NCBI RefSeq assembly: GCF_963576615.1
Contig: NC_088712.1
Span: forward strand, 29,851,870 to 29,915,869
Source: Watersipora subatra
Lineage: Eukaryota > Bryozoa > Gymnolaemata > Cheilostomatida > Watersiporidae
Reading direction: 5' to 3'
DNA length: 64,000 bases
Part shown: piece by piece, positions 24,718 to 36,129 of the stretch
Layout of the letters: every line of letters starts with the position of its first letter
Numbering within the stretch: position 1 is the stretch's first letter
Notes under the pieces: generated by a model
The model's database searches: none
Seen by the model: only the letters and a program-made list of their open reading frames with translations
Told to the model about the DNA's origin: nothing
Made by a program: the position numbers and the translations under genes

Positions 24718-27700
24718 TTAATAGAGCTTCTGTAGTTTTGCTACCAGCCAGCTATCAGTGAGGTCCTCAAGTGTGCGCAGCTCAAACACCTGAATATGAA
24801 ATTTGAATGACCACATATCTGATAGTGAATATATCAATTGTTAATACTGAATGATGGCAAACTTGCGAGACAAAAATAGTTTCCCCTCTATATTTATAAT
24901 AAAGGGAAATCATTTTTCCCTTTATGATAAATTATTTATAATTGAAAATGTAATTATTACATAACAAGATCTAATTCCAAAATATCTATTCATTCATGAA
25001 AGCAAGCGTTAAATATGTGATAAAGCATCTGCTAGCTGCTACTTCAGGTGTCATGAACTGACAGTGAAGCAACAAATGCAATATATAGCAAAAGAAAAGG
25101 GATACAGTAAGCTTTAGGAAATTAGGCATGAAACGATTTCTTACAGATGAACTTACATAAAACTTTTGTATATTTCATCAAAAAGTTCTATATATAGAAC
25201 TATATCTATACATATATAATCTAATATAACAAAACTATCATCTATATATATGTTGTTCTATCATTTGCGATTGTTTGTGATGTTTGAAGTGATCTCATCG
25301 TTAGAATGTTCAAGATTAAAATCTATAAAACTTGATCGAGATTAAAACGCTCAGATCAATTAAAAGTGTGAATTATGAAGTGTCTATAATTGAAAAGAGA
25401 CCAACAGACTAGAGAAGTATAACGCTACAACTTGAACACAATAGCCGATATCAACTATAACAACGATAGTAGCTAGTGACATCATTTCGCACGTGTTTTT
25501 CTTGCGAGAATTTTAATTGTGATCAAGTTTTATAGATTTCAAACTAAAAACATCCAGGCAATATTATCACCTCAAATATCAAAAACAAGCGCAAGTTATT
25601 GAAAAATATTGATACTTTCTCATAAAATCTACAAAAAGTTACTGTAAGTTCGTTTTTAACCAACAGATACAAAAGAATGTGAAGAGATTAAGCTCTGACT
25701 GCGCCAGGGGTCAGCAACCCGCTGCTCCGGAGCCACATGCGGCTCTTTCATCCCCTCGCTGCGGCTCCCTCTGACTGGATTCTTTTGTTTTTATCATATG
25801 CTAAGTAATTCATAAAAAAGTATAGAAGTTTTATCACTAGATGTTGTAATATAATTTAAAAATTGTAATTATGGTGATAAATCAAACATTGTCGCTTGTT
25901 ATGGGTCATTATTCATGCGCCAATAAAATCGCCAAAATTACACCAGACGGCACGAAACCTCTTGATTTTTTTACCCCAGATAAGCAAACTATGGCAAATA
26001 CTAAGAAAAGAAAAGTGGCAGAGGAAAATAGAACATTTAATCCTCCATGGACTGATTCGTTTACTTTCACTGCTCATGAGACCGGTTCACCAGTTTGCTT
26101 AATATGTAATGAGAAATTTGCAAACAAAAACTCAAATGTCACAAGACCCTTTCAGAATAAACGCGCAGCTTTTGCTCAAAAATATCCAGAGGGAGATGAG
26201 AGAAAAAAGGCCGTTTCGGAACTGATGCGTAAGGCTAATTTAAGCAAAAATCTTTTCAAGAAGTGAGTGAAGTCCGCAAATTCAACTACATATGCTAGTT
26301 TTGTGGTCGCCCAAGAAATAGTCAGGCATGGAAAGCCATTTATCGACGGAGAATACATAAAAGAATCATTCGTTAAAACTGATTATTTTATATATTCTCA
26401 GTCAGCTGCAGTTAGAATTTAAGTTCAGCGTTTTATTAAAAGGATTGAATTTAACATGAAATTGCAATTTTTCTTGAAAGTAACTTTAAAAACAACATAA
26501 TATTTTCACGCTATGTACAAGTTATTATTACTATTTTATTATTCTTTGCAAAAGTGTAATTTTGTTTTCTCAGCAGTTAAATCATTATACATGCCACATC
26601 TTTCCGTTTTTTGGTGTAAACACGGGATAAAAGCATTAAAAGCTAAATGAAAAATGAAAAGCTATTCTTTTTTTAAAGTTAAAATATCAAAGGGGGTCTG
26701 TGGCTCCCAGTGCGTTCTTTCCTGCGGAAAACAGGTCTAAACGGCTTTTCGAGAGGAAAAGGCTGCAGACCCCTGGAGTACACCTACCTTGGTCATCCCA
26801 GTCTCGACAACTAGTGCAGTTTTGCTGCCTGCATACATCATACTCAGCTCCGGTTGACACCCTGTCAAAGCAATGACACCAATTCTGTGATTTCTAGCGC
26901 TAAGTGAAACAAGTTGCCAGGAATCTTTTCACATCAAATGCTTTAACTAGCGAGTCCAGTTCTGATTTTAGTGAGATATCTTAGTCACCAAGGCAGGATA
27001 AACGTGTCACCACTAGTCAACAAATGGTAGAAGGAAGTGAGTATGTGAAAATTCTACTGTTATTTAAATATGAAATGTCGCTAACTAACTGGACCAGCTA
27101 AAGGGATTCAAACAACTATGCATTTTGGCTTGGTAGCTTTTCCATATAGGTATATAAAATAAAAAAAGCATGATATGAACAAGCTCAACTGAAGGCAAGT
27201 AAATTATGGCCACAAGCCTTGGAACCAAGTAGATTATGGTTAATGTTTCTATAGATAACAGAAATACCAAAGAGTGAAATTGCAAAGAAAGTTTTTAAAA
27301 ATGTGTGAGCAGTCCCTCGAAGATAAAGTATAACGTCTGCTTAGCTTACTGCAAGTCCAGTGGCAGGGAAACCACAGTGACTGCAGACATGTACAATTGC
27401 AAAGTGCAATTTGGAGCCTTTTTGGGAATTTGCTAAAACACAGCCTGTTGTCTGCAGGTCAGGTGTTCTAGACCACAAGACAACCTTGAAAATAATTGAT
27501 TTGTAAAAGCCTGCATCTTGAGTCTATGGCATCACGCGGCATTGTATACTCCGGCACCTTGAGCCTATGGCATCTGCACGACATTATAAACTCTGGCATC
27601 TTAAGTCTATGGCATCACACGGTATTATAAACTCTGGCACCTTGAGCCTATGGCATCACACAGCATTATAAACTCTGGACCCTTGAGCCTATGGCATCAC

Positions 27701-30099
27701 ACGGCATGGTAAACTCTGGCACCTTGAACATTACTCACCCTCTGGACTGACGTAGACGAAACACATGGGGAAGGATATTCTACCATCAGAATGTTCCTGT
27801 TTAAAACTATAGACTAAGTACCTAGGCTGATGTTCGGGAAGGCTCTCTCTCACTTCATCTATATCACAATCCTAAAAAAATAATTTTATAATGTGGCCAA
27901 AATTATCGTGCAAGCTTGTGAATGAAACAGGTACAAACTTGAGAAAACTAACCTCTAGCTCCTCGTCTAGACACACAAGCATAGTCGACTTCTCTATTCT
28001 CACTGAAAGTACAATAATACTAGAGCCAATCAGCTAGCAGTATAAGCCATTACCAAGTTTCCATGCAGTGATAGCGTAGCCACACACCCCCATATAGAGC
28101 TGCAATAACATCATGGAAACAGCCATGTCACTCTCATTCTGCTGTGATTCAGTGTCACTGCGCAGAAACGGAACACCCATACGATGCGCCAGATTTGTGC
28201 AATGCAAAAAGGCCTTAGCGGCCAATGGCGTCGCACTTGTGCATGCGCATAGGTCTTGATTGACCTTGACATAAGGCTTTGCAAAACCATCGCTCTACGT
28301 TTGCGTCTGATAGAAACATGATCTGCTTGTCGGCCCAGCGTAGCGCTTCAGCATTGGCGCACCCAGGTGTCATCACACCGGTGTCAGCAGGTGTCATCAC
28401 ACTATCGTTGTATGAAAAATTAGTAATAGACCCTGATAGGTTATCAGGCAAACCAATCAGCTGACAGTTTACTGCCAATTATCCAATCAAATCACTGACT
28501 AGCAGTTAGCCATGCTAACACACAGCATATTCCACTAGCTGAGCAACTTTGAAAAGTTGAAAATTGTAGCTGGTACAAGTAACCCAATACTACTATCTTC
28601 TAGGACTTTAGGGGCCTTTGAGCGCGTTTCCTAAATTATATTGGATAGATGGTAATCCTCATACTACTGAGGAATGTACATTGCGTAAACCAATCAGCCA
28701 AAAACCACACAAAATGTAAGGTTCCTGAAAAAGCCTATTGCACTTCTGGCAACTTATAGCCAAACAGGTAATGTAGTTACGCTGTTCTTAAACTGTTTTT
28801 ATGAAAATCTACAATACATTATCTGCAAGTAAATGGAATCATAAAACATGTCAAATCAGATGAATGCTTTGGAAATCAGTGAAGGGTGAATGTTGTCTCT
28901 CTAGGAAATGTTTCCCACTTTTCTTATTACTAAGAGATGCTTCCAGAAATAATGTCAATATAATGGAAATGTAGAAATATAATACATTGCAGTACCATAA
29001 TAATTTGTAACAATGTTATGAAGAGCAACATATATGACTGCTTTGAAAGTCCTTTTTAATGTCAATCTAAATCACTCATCGGCAATTCTACGAAATCGTA
29101 GTGTCTATTTATACTAGCTTGCCAAGAAACGCACCAAATAACCCTGTTTGACATTCTTATGTTGAACAGTAGAACCAGTAAGAGATGCGGCCAAAGCAAC
29201 TGTTAGTGGACTCTTAGGAAATGAAAATTGTCTAGCAACGGCTAGCGATAAGTTATTAGCTGAAGTGATGCGCTAGCCATGGAAAGCATACTAAAATAGT
29301 AACTCACTGACAATCGCTGCATTGTTCTGTTCTTTTCTGAACCTAAATTTTTTGAGAAGTGCCTTCAGCTCTGGGTCTACCTCACAAACTTTCAGCTCTT
29401 GAGTCTACATAATACATAATCTGAAGTCAGAACTTTATTTCTATGGCTTCATCAGAAATGAACGAAATTGAAATTTTAATAGAAGCCCATAAAGCAAAAC
29501 TAAGTCAAAATGTAATTATAATAATTTTTAATGAAAATTAAAAAATATCAAGAGAAAGATGACAAAACTGAGAATGATAAAGCAAAACCAAAATCACGAC
29601 TAGTAAAGATTAAAATCGAGAGAATATAGCAGTAAAATTTAGAAAAAATCAAAAAACCAAAGACAGCCGATGAATCTGAGAAAAACCAATATAGGCCTGT
29701 CGGAGAGAAGTGGTGAATCGGAGAAAAGTGGTGAATCGGAGAGAAAGTGATGAACCGGAGAGAAGTGGTGAATCGGAGAGAAGTGATGAACCGGAGAGAA
29801 GTGATGAACCGGATAGAAGGTGATGAACCGGAGAGAAGTGGTGAATCGGAGAGAAGTGGTGAATCGGAGAGAAGTGATGAACCGGAGATAAAGTGATGAA
29901 CCGGATAGAAGTGATGAACCGGAGAGAAGTGATGGACCGGAGAGAAGTGATGAACCAGATAGAAGTGATGAACCGGAAAGAAGTGATGAACTGGAGAGAA
30001 GGTGATGAACTGGAGAGAAGGTGATGAACTGGATAGAAGGTGATGAACTGGATAGAAGTGATGAAGCCAGAGAGTCTACACTAGAGTAACGCTTACCAT
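24718..30099 (-). CDS. GMF: Glia maturation factor, complete, 6 exons
   Basis: Minus-strand exons: 30099-30097 (ATG alone before the donor), 29404-29308, 28002-27953, 27871-27739, 26861-26788, 24789-24718 (stop TAA). All phases fit and give 142 codons, the length of human GMFB and GMFG. Hallmarks are [63 protein letters not shown] and a C-terminal [18 protein letters not shown] is a cytosolic ADF-homology protein that binds Arp2/3 and promotes debranching of actin networks. The intron directly after the initiator Met is also known in ADF/cofilin genes; the first exon is therefore inferred, the others read directly. Introns hold minisatellites and a hAT insertion. Confidence 0.95.
25705..26775 (+). 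mobile_element. Internally deleted hAT transposon (zf-BED family)
   Basis: Ends CAGGGGTCAGCAACC and, inverted, CAGGGGTCTGCAGCC. Outer octamers 'gactgcgc' and 'gagtacac' match at only 5 of 8, so the target duplication is worn. An internal ORF (25871-26266) gives a BED-finger N-terminus as in SCAND3/ZBED-like hAT transposases, but the dimerisation and catalytic parts are missing. The right end is 12 nt from the donor of GMF exon 26861-26788. Confidence 0.85.
25871..26420 (+). pseudogene. hAT transposase N-terminal fragment with BED finger
   Basis: 131 open codons: [20 protein letters not shown], then a finger with CLIC, then [17 protein letters not shown] and SKNLFKK. In related proteins the finger goes on with a histidine (RHFQ); here it reads RPFQ, so a zinc ligand seems lost. 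A stop follows, and '[20 protein letters not shown]' continues to about 26420 before homology ends. Not functional. Confidence 0.8.
27505..27727. repeat. 41-bp minisatellite, about 5 copies
   Basis: Unit 'cttgagcctatggcatcaca' plus 'cggcattataaactctggca' plus 'c'. It ends 11 nt beyond the donor of GMF exon 27871-27739. Confidence 0.9.
28034..28250 (-). other. Unassigned minus-strand open stretch in GMF intron 2
   Basis: An open frame with balanced codon use ([20 protein letters not shown] and a hydrophobic [15 protein letters not shown]), ending at a donor-like 'cttggtaatg'. It could be a stray exon or a relic. I do not recognise the protein. Confidence 0.2.
29695..30070. repeat. 18-20-bp purine-rich minisatellite, about 20 copies
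   Basis: Units 'gagagaagtggtgaatcg' and 'gagagaagtgatgaaccg' with small length changes. Located in GMF intron 1, 27 bp from the ATG exon. Confidence 0.93.
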
Positions 30100-30278
30100 G
30101 ATATGGTTAGTTGTGAGCAAATGAATCAGTTCGTCTCATACAATAGGCTGTTACCTGAAAAAGGTGACATTCTGAAAACATTCTGACAAAGTCAGAATGT
30201 TGATTGATGTAGCACAGATGTTAGCACAAATTGAAATAGACGGCTAAAAAGGAAAACTAAAATTAGGATTGAAAATTT

Positions 30279-32431
30279 AGCAAGCGACGGGTGAGTGGTT
30301 CGATATTCCCTAAATGATGCTGGAGAGAGCATCTGATCATAAATTACTGCTGAACCCAAAGATAAGCAAGCGACGGGTGAGTGGTTCGATATTCCCTAAA
30401 TGATGCTGGAGAGAGCATCTGATCATAAATTACTGCTGAACCCAAAGATAAGCAAGCGACGGGTGAGTGGTTCGATATTCCCTAAATGATGCCGGAGAGA
30501 GCATCTGATCATAAATTACTGCTGAACCCAAAGATAAGCAAGCGACGGGTGAGTGGTTCGATATTTCCTAAATGATGCCGGAGAGAGCATCTGATCATAA
30601 ATTACTGCTGAACCCAAAGATAAGCAAGCGACGGGTGAGTGGTTCGATATTCCCTAAATGATGCTGGAGAGAGCATCTGATCATAAATTACTGCTGAACC
30701 CAAAGATAAGCAAGCGACGGGTGAGTGGTTCGATATTCCCTAAATGATGCTGGAGAGAGCATCTGATCATAAATTACTGCTGAACCCAAAGATAAGCAAG
30801 CGACGGGTGAGTGGTTCGATATTCCCTAAATGATGCTGGAGAGAGCATCTGATCATAAATTACTGCTGAACCCAAAGATAAGCAAGCGACGGGTGAGTGG
30901 TTCGATATTCCCTAAATGATGCTGGAGAGAGCATCTGATCATAAATTACTGCTGAACCCAAAGATAAGCAAGCGACGGGTGAGTGGTTCGATATTCCCTA
31001 AATGATGCTGGAGAGAGCATCTGATCATAAATTACTGCTGAACCCAAAGATAAGCAAGCGACGGGTGAGTGGTTCGATATTCCCTAAATGATGCTGGAGA
31101 GAGCATCTGATCATAAATTACTGCTGAACCCAAAGATAAGCAAGCGACGGGTGAGTGGTTCGATATTCCCTAAATGATGCCGGAGAGAGCATCTGATCAT
31201 AAATTACTGCTGAACCCAGAGATAAGCAAGCGACGGGTGAGTGGTTCGATATTCCCTAAATGATGCTGGAGAGAGCATCTGATCATAAATTACTGCTGAA
31301 CCCAAAGATAAGCAAGCGACGGGTGAGTGGTTCGATATTTCCTAAATGATGCTGGAGAGAGCATCTGATCATAAATTACTGCTGAACCCAAAGATAAGCA
31401 AGCGACGGGTGAGTGGTTCGATATTCCCTAAATGATGCTGGAGAGAGCATCTGATCATAAATTACTGCTGAACCCAAAGATAAGCAAGCGACGGGTGAGT
31501 GGTTCGATATTCCCTAAATGATGCTGGAGAGAGCATCTGATCATAAATTACTGCTGAACCCAAAGATAAGCAAGCGACGGGTGAGTGGTTCGATATTCCC
31601 TAAATGATGCTGGAGAGAGCATCTGATCATAAATTACTGCTGAACCCAAAGATAAGCAAGCGACGGGTGAGTGGTTCGATATTCCCTAAATGATGCTGGA
31701 GAGAGCATCTGATCATAAATTACTGCTGAACCCAAAGATAAGCAAGCGACGGGTGAGTGGTTCGATATTCCCTAAATGATGCCGGAGAGAGCATCTGATC
31801 ATAAATTACTGCTAACCCAGAGATAAGCAAGCGACGGGTGAGTGGTTCGATATTCCCTAAATGATGCTGGAGAGAGCATCTGATCATAAATTACTGCTGA
31901 ACCCAAAGATAAGCAAGCGACGGGTGAGTGGTTCGATATTTCCTAAATGATGCTGGAGAGAGCATCTGATCATAAATTACTGCTGAACCCAAAGATAAGC
32001 AAGCGACGGGTGAGTGGTTCGATATTTCCTAAATGATGCCGGAGAGAGCATCTGATCATAAATTACTGCTGAACCCAAAGATAAGCAAGCGATGGGTGAG
32101 TGGTTCGATATTCCCTAAATGATGCCGGAGAGAGCATCTGATCATAAATTACTGCTGAACCCAAAGATAAGCAAGCGACGGGTGAGTGGTTCGATATTTC
32201 CTAAATGATGCCGGAGAGAGCATCTGATCATAAATTACTGCTGAACCCAAAGATAAGCAAGCGACGGGTGAGTGGTTCGATATTTCCTAAATGATGCCAG
32301 AGAGAGCATCTGATCATAAATTACTGCTGAACCCAAAGATAAGCAAGCGACAGGTGAGTGGTTCGATATTTCCTAAATGATGCCAGAGAGAGAGCATCTG
32401 ATCATAAATTACTGCTGAACCCAAAGATATG
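30279..32431. repeat. 86-bp satellite array, about 25 copies
   Basis: Unit starts 'aagcaagcgacgggtgagtg' and ends 'ctgctgaacccaaagat'. Copies differ at few sites (gctgg/gccgg, ttccc/tttcc), so the array is homogenised. It begins 180 bp upstream of the GMF start codon. No unequal spacers, so it is not CRISPR-like. Confidence 0.98.
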
Positions 32432-35297
32432 CTGACCATGTTGCCAGCATTGTATGCGGTCAAATCTACTACCCCAAAAAAAATTCCTGCTCGTCGGTTT
32501 CTAGGAATTCTCTTAGGCATTCAAAAATGTCGGAGAATCAGAAGTTCAAAAGGGTGGCATTGCTAAACATAAATGCACTACAAACCAATATTGACATCAA
32601 TAAATTCTTTAAACACAAGCCAATATTACTTGCAATCTTTTAGCATACCCCTTAATCACCTGGCAGTGGTTCCACCAGAATATCATCTAAACAGACATAC
32701 ACATGGTAAAGCGGCTAGTAGTACTTCAAAATTAAAGAATGTGAATGTACATGTATATTTCAGGCCATACCACTTGCATAATGCAAGATTTCAATTAGCT
32801 AGCACATAATAACACACTAATTTGATAGTGCTAGCCTAATATTAAAAACCCATAGTGGCCAGAGCAGAATGGTGTGACAAAAGGTCTATTTTTGTAGCAG
32901 TACTACTGTAATTGCGAATGAATAACTGACTATTGTAGGCTTATGAAATCCAAGAAAGATACTTTATTCTCTGATATATAACTTGTAATATTGCCCATGA
33001 AGCATATGGCGAATTGACTAATTATGGCGAGTTTAATTATAACATATGGCAAGTTGACTAATGTAATCTACTCTAGGTATATAGCAGCGCTACTATTTAA
33101 AAAAACCAAACATGTTCAGTCAACTAAAAATACTAAATGACACAAAAACTTAAGGGGCTACAAAATTTTGAATTAAGTTTTTGAAAAAAAACCTATTTGA
33201 TATTGTGTAAAGGATAAACCAATCTTGTCACTACCATAATGCAGACCTGCAAAGGGAAAATTTCTCAAATTATATCAGTCCGTTTCAAATATTATTTCAT
33301 CTAATGTTCGACATTGTTGTAATATTGGACAGTGATGTGCTACTATTTAAAAAACTTGTTGGTAACACTAACACGATAAAATTCGTTACACAAACTAACA
33401 CTAAACTGGGCAACTTGTTTTAAATAATTCTAGCAAACATCTACTATTGGTAATTAGGATTGACTAGACATAAGTTCGATGTATGTTTTGATGTTTGAGA
33501 GAACCCATGTATGCACTGGAGTTCATACAACCGCAGTAAAACAAGAAATCCAAAAAGGTATTTCAAAGAACAAACTCTATAAACTGAATCGTAGCCCTAA
33601 AAGGGCTGTAAGGGAGCAACTCCGCGGAGTTAGCTGGGCTGCATGGCATCTCTCACGCAGTCGGGACTGTTTCAGAGAGTAGATCTGGGCTTGATAAACT
33701 TATAGTAAAACGGGGCAACTGAGCCACTATATATAGGTACACAAAAAGGACTTCTGGAACAGAAGTTGACTTAGAAACAAATTAAAATGTCATATGAAGA
33801 GATTGATGAGAATATTTATACAATTAGGAATCTTTAATGAATTTATTCATATTGTTGCATGTTAGTAAAATTTAATTGTGTTCACGGTTGTTTGCCGGAG
33901 TAATGGAACTACATATTTCAATTAGTTATTCGCAGCTTCGAATTCCATAAATCATAACTGCCACAAACAGCTTTCATTGGTTGTTCGTAGGTATCGGAAT
34001 TAGACACGCTGATTCCGATTTTGTACTCAAAATAAAGATTGGTCCACTAACTTTCAAAGTCATTTTTGTTTTTGCAGGCTTTTTTACAGCGATTCAATAT
34101 CGGTGTCGCAATCGACACAACAAGCCCAGCCCAAAAATATGTGATGTAACCTCGCTTTTTTTAAGGACGAAAGTGGGAGATGTTTAGTCCGATCCAGAAT
34201 CATAGAGATGGGTGTCTTAAAACCCATTATTATCTAAATTTAACCTTCAAAATAATCTGTTTCTTCTGAAAGGTAAATAAGCTATTTAACATTGCTTGTA
34301 GCTTGTTTAAGGATGTTTAATAAGCTAAACGGCAAAGAAAATGAGCTCAAAAAAGCGCAATAACAACGCTAGCTTGTAATAAAATGTTATGTAAAAGTAC
34401 GTTATGTATAGGGAAATCTTTTGAGATGGCATAACTGTGATGCTATGGCTAGATGTGTAGGCCTATTTTTTAAGAATTGTAGCAGGATAATAGTGTTTTT
34501 TCAATAGCCTTCAATTTCGACTAATAGTCTATGAATTCAACTAACAGCCTGTCGGCAACAATGGTTTAGGCCATTGTCTTTTCGACTAAACCTCCATTTA
34601 CCTAGCGACCAGCACAAAACTAAATAACTAGCATTGGCCAAGCATGGTTATTAAATCTTATTTATCGGAGCTTAATGCCTCAACAAAAGATGTACAACAC
34701 ATATAGATCCACATTCAGAGACATGCTCTGGTGCAAGGCCGCTACATCCACAGCTATGCTACACTGTAACCAACCCTTCCTCTTCTATCTTAATGTCAAT
34801 TAAACTTTTAAATGTAAACGGATCTCATTTAAAACTGTTTAGTACATTTGTGCTATCTCCTTTAATAAACACAGCCACTAACAAATAATGAGCATTATTA
34901 ATTAACCCACTAGCCTTTTCATCAATGACTGATTTTTACTCAATGGCTTTGTTGTATGAAAATATAAGCAAAACAAGATACAAACAGGGAGTGAAGCCAA
35001 ACTCCAAGATACACACCCCTAATACACACTAACAAAGCAATACCCAACTTCATAAGATCCAATAATTGGAAAAGCAACAACAACCAATTAGAAACTTCAG
35101 AGTGGAACAAATCCATCACAGAAGATGAGTCAATCATCCTGCTACGAAATCACCAAAAGAAATTAGACCTCTAACAGACACGACCAAATCAATTGGAATA
35201 AGTCATCATTTTTATCCTTACAATCTCATGAAGTACTCAAGACAAGTTTACTCAATGTATGTTTACTTACAATTTACTTTACTTATTCTCTGCAAGA
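32432..35297. other. Intergenic region, nothing firm
   Basis: AT-rich, with only short unlinked ORFs on both strands. A GC-richer stretch at 33590-33680 has no recognisable product. Confidence 0.4.
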
Positions 35298-35990
35298 CAA
35301 AGAACAGCACCTGAGCACCTAAACACCTCACAGGCTGTAAGAGACATCTATAAAAGAGAAAAAGTTCAATGACTTGGCCTCTTTCCCATGAGCCTGCTGA
35401 GACTCCCTCTTTCCTCATGTCTGCTGAGGCGCTTCTCTGTGCCTGTGTAGCCTCTCTCTCTTCCCTCTGCCTGTATAGCCGTTCTCTTCTTCCTCTGCTT
35501 GCTGAGGCTCACATTTGCCTATTGAACTTACTTCTCCATCATCAGCTGAGCCTCTTCTACTTCACTACCACAACTGCCGAACCTTTATATCTAAGAACTA
35601 TCATGACTCTCGTTTGACTGCCGAGACTTTCAACCATACGGGACTGATCAAACAAAAATGGACGACCGTTCGAGTAAGAGTGTAACTTTTATTGACTATT
35701 TTAACCTGTAACACTATTTTTAGAATTTCATTAGTTGTGTATTTCAATTGTTTGACTTATAGAATAAATAATTAACTTTTACTGGTAAATATCAGTATTG
35801 CTTACATTGGGTTAACACCTTTTCTAGTACCTGAACCAGTAATACTCGAAATAGTTCACACAAGCTAGGCCAAAGTCCACAAACTAAACATATTCAGAAT
35901 AGAATAAGATGGCAAAGCCAATTCATCACTGGTGTTATGTGTGGATTGGGATGTGTTATGCATAACATAATTTCTCTCTGAACACAGATG
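35298..35990 (+). mobile_element. Solo LTR of the Ty3-type family
   Basis: Homologous to the LTR of the element at 42.3-47.0 kb, but in the opposite orientation. Shared blocks include 'gagcacctaaacacct', 'agagacatctataaaa' (TATA-like), 'cctgaaccagtaat' and 'cacaaactaaacat'. No internal retroelement sequence lies on either side. Borders are approximate. Confidence 0.75.
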
Positions 35991-36129
35991 GCAACAGTTT
36001 GTTCACTTTTAATCCAACGTTACCCTTTTCTGTTGCAAAAAAGATAATCAAGAACTAGCAATGTAGCAGATAGTTGAACATACATGAGTTTTAAATATAT
36101 CTTACGAAAATAGGAACTCTATGGCAGTC

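Noticed and set aside
30279..32431. CRISPR-like regular array
   Set aside because: The 86-bp units are continuous, with no unique spacers, and the genome is eukaryotic.
33479..33682. 67-codon plus-strand ORF
   Set aside because: Basic, tryptophan-containing end, but no homology recognised and no splice or start context.
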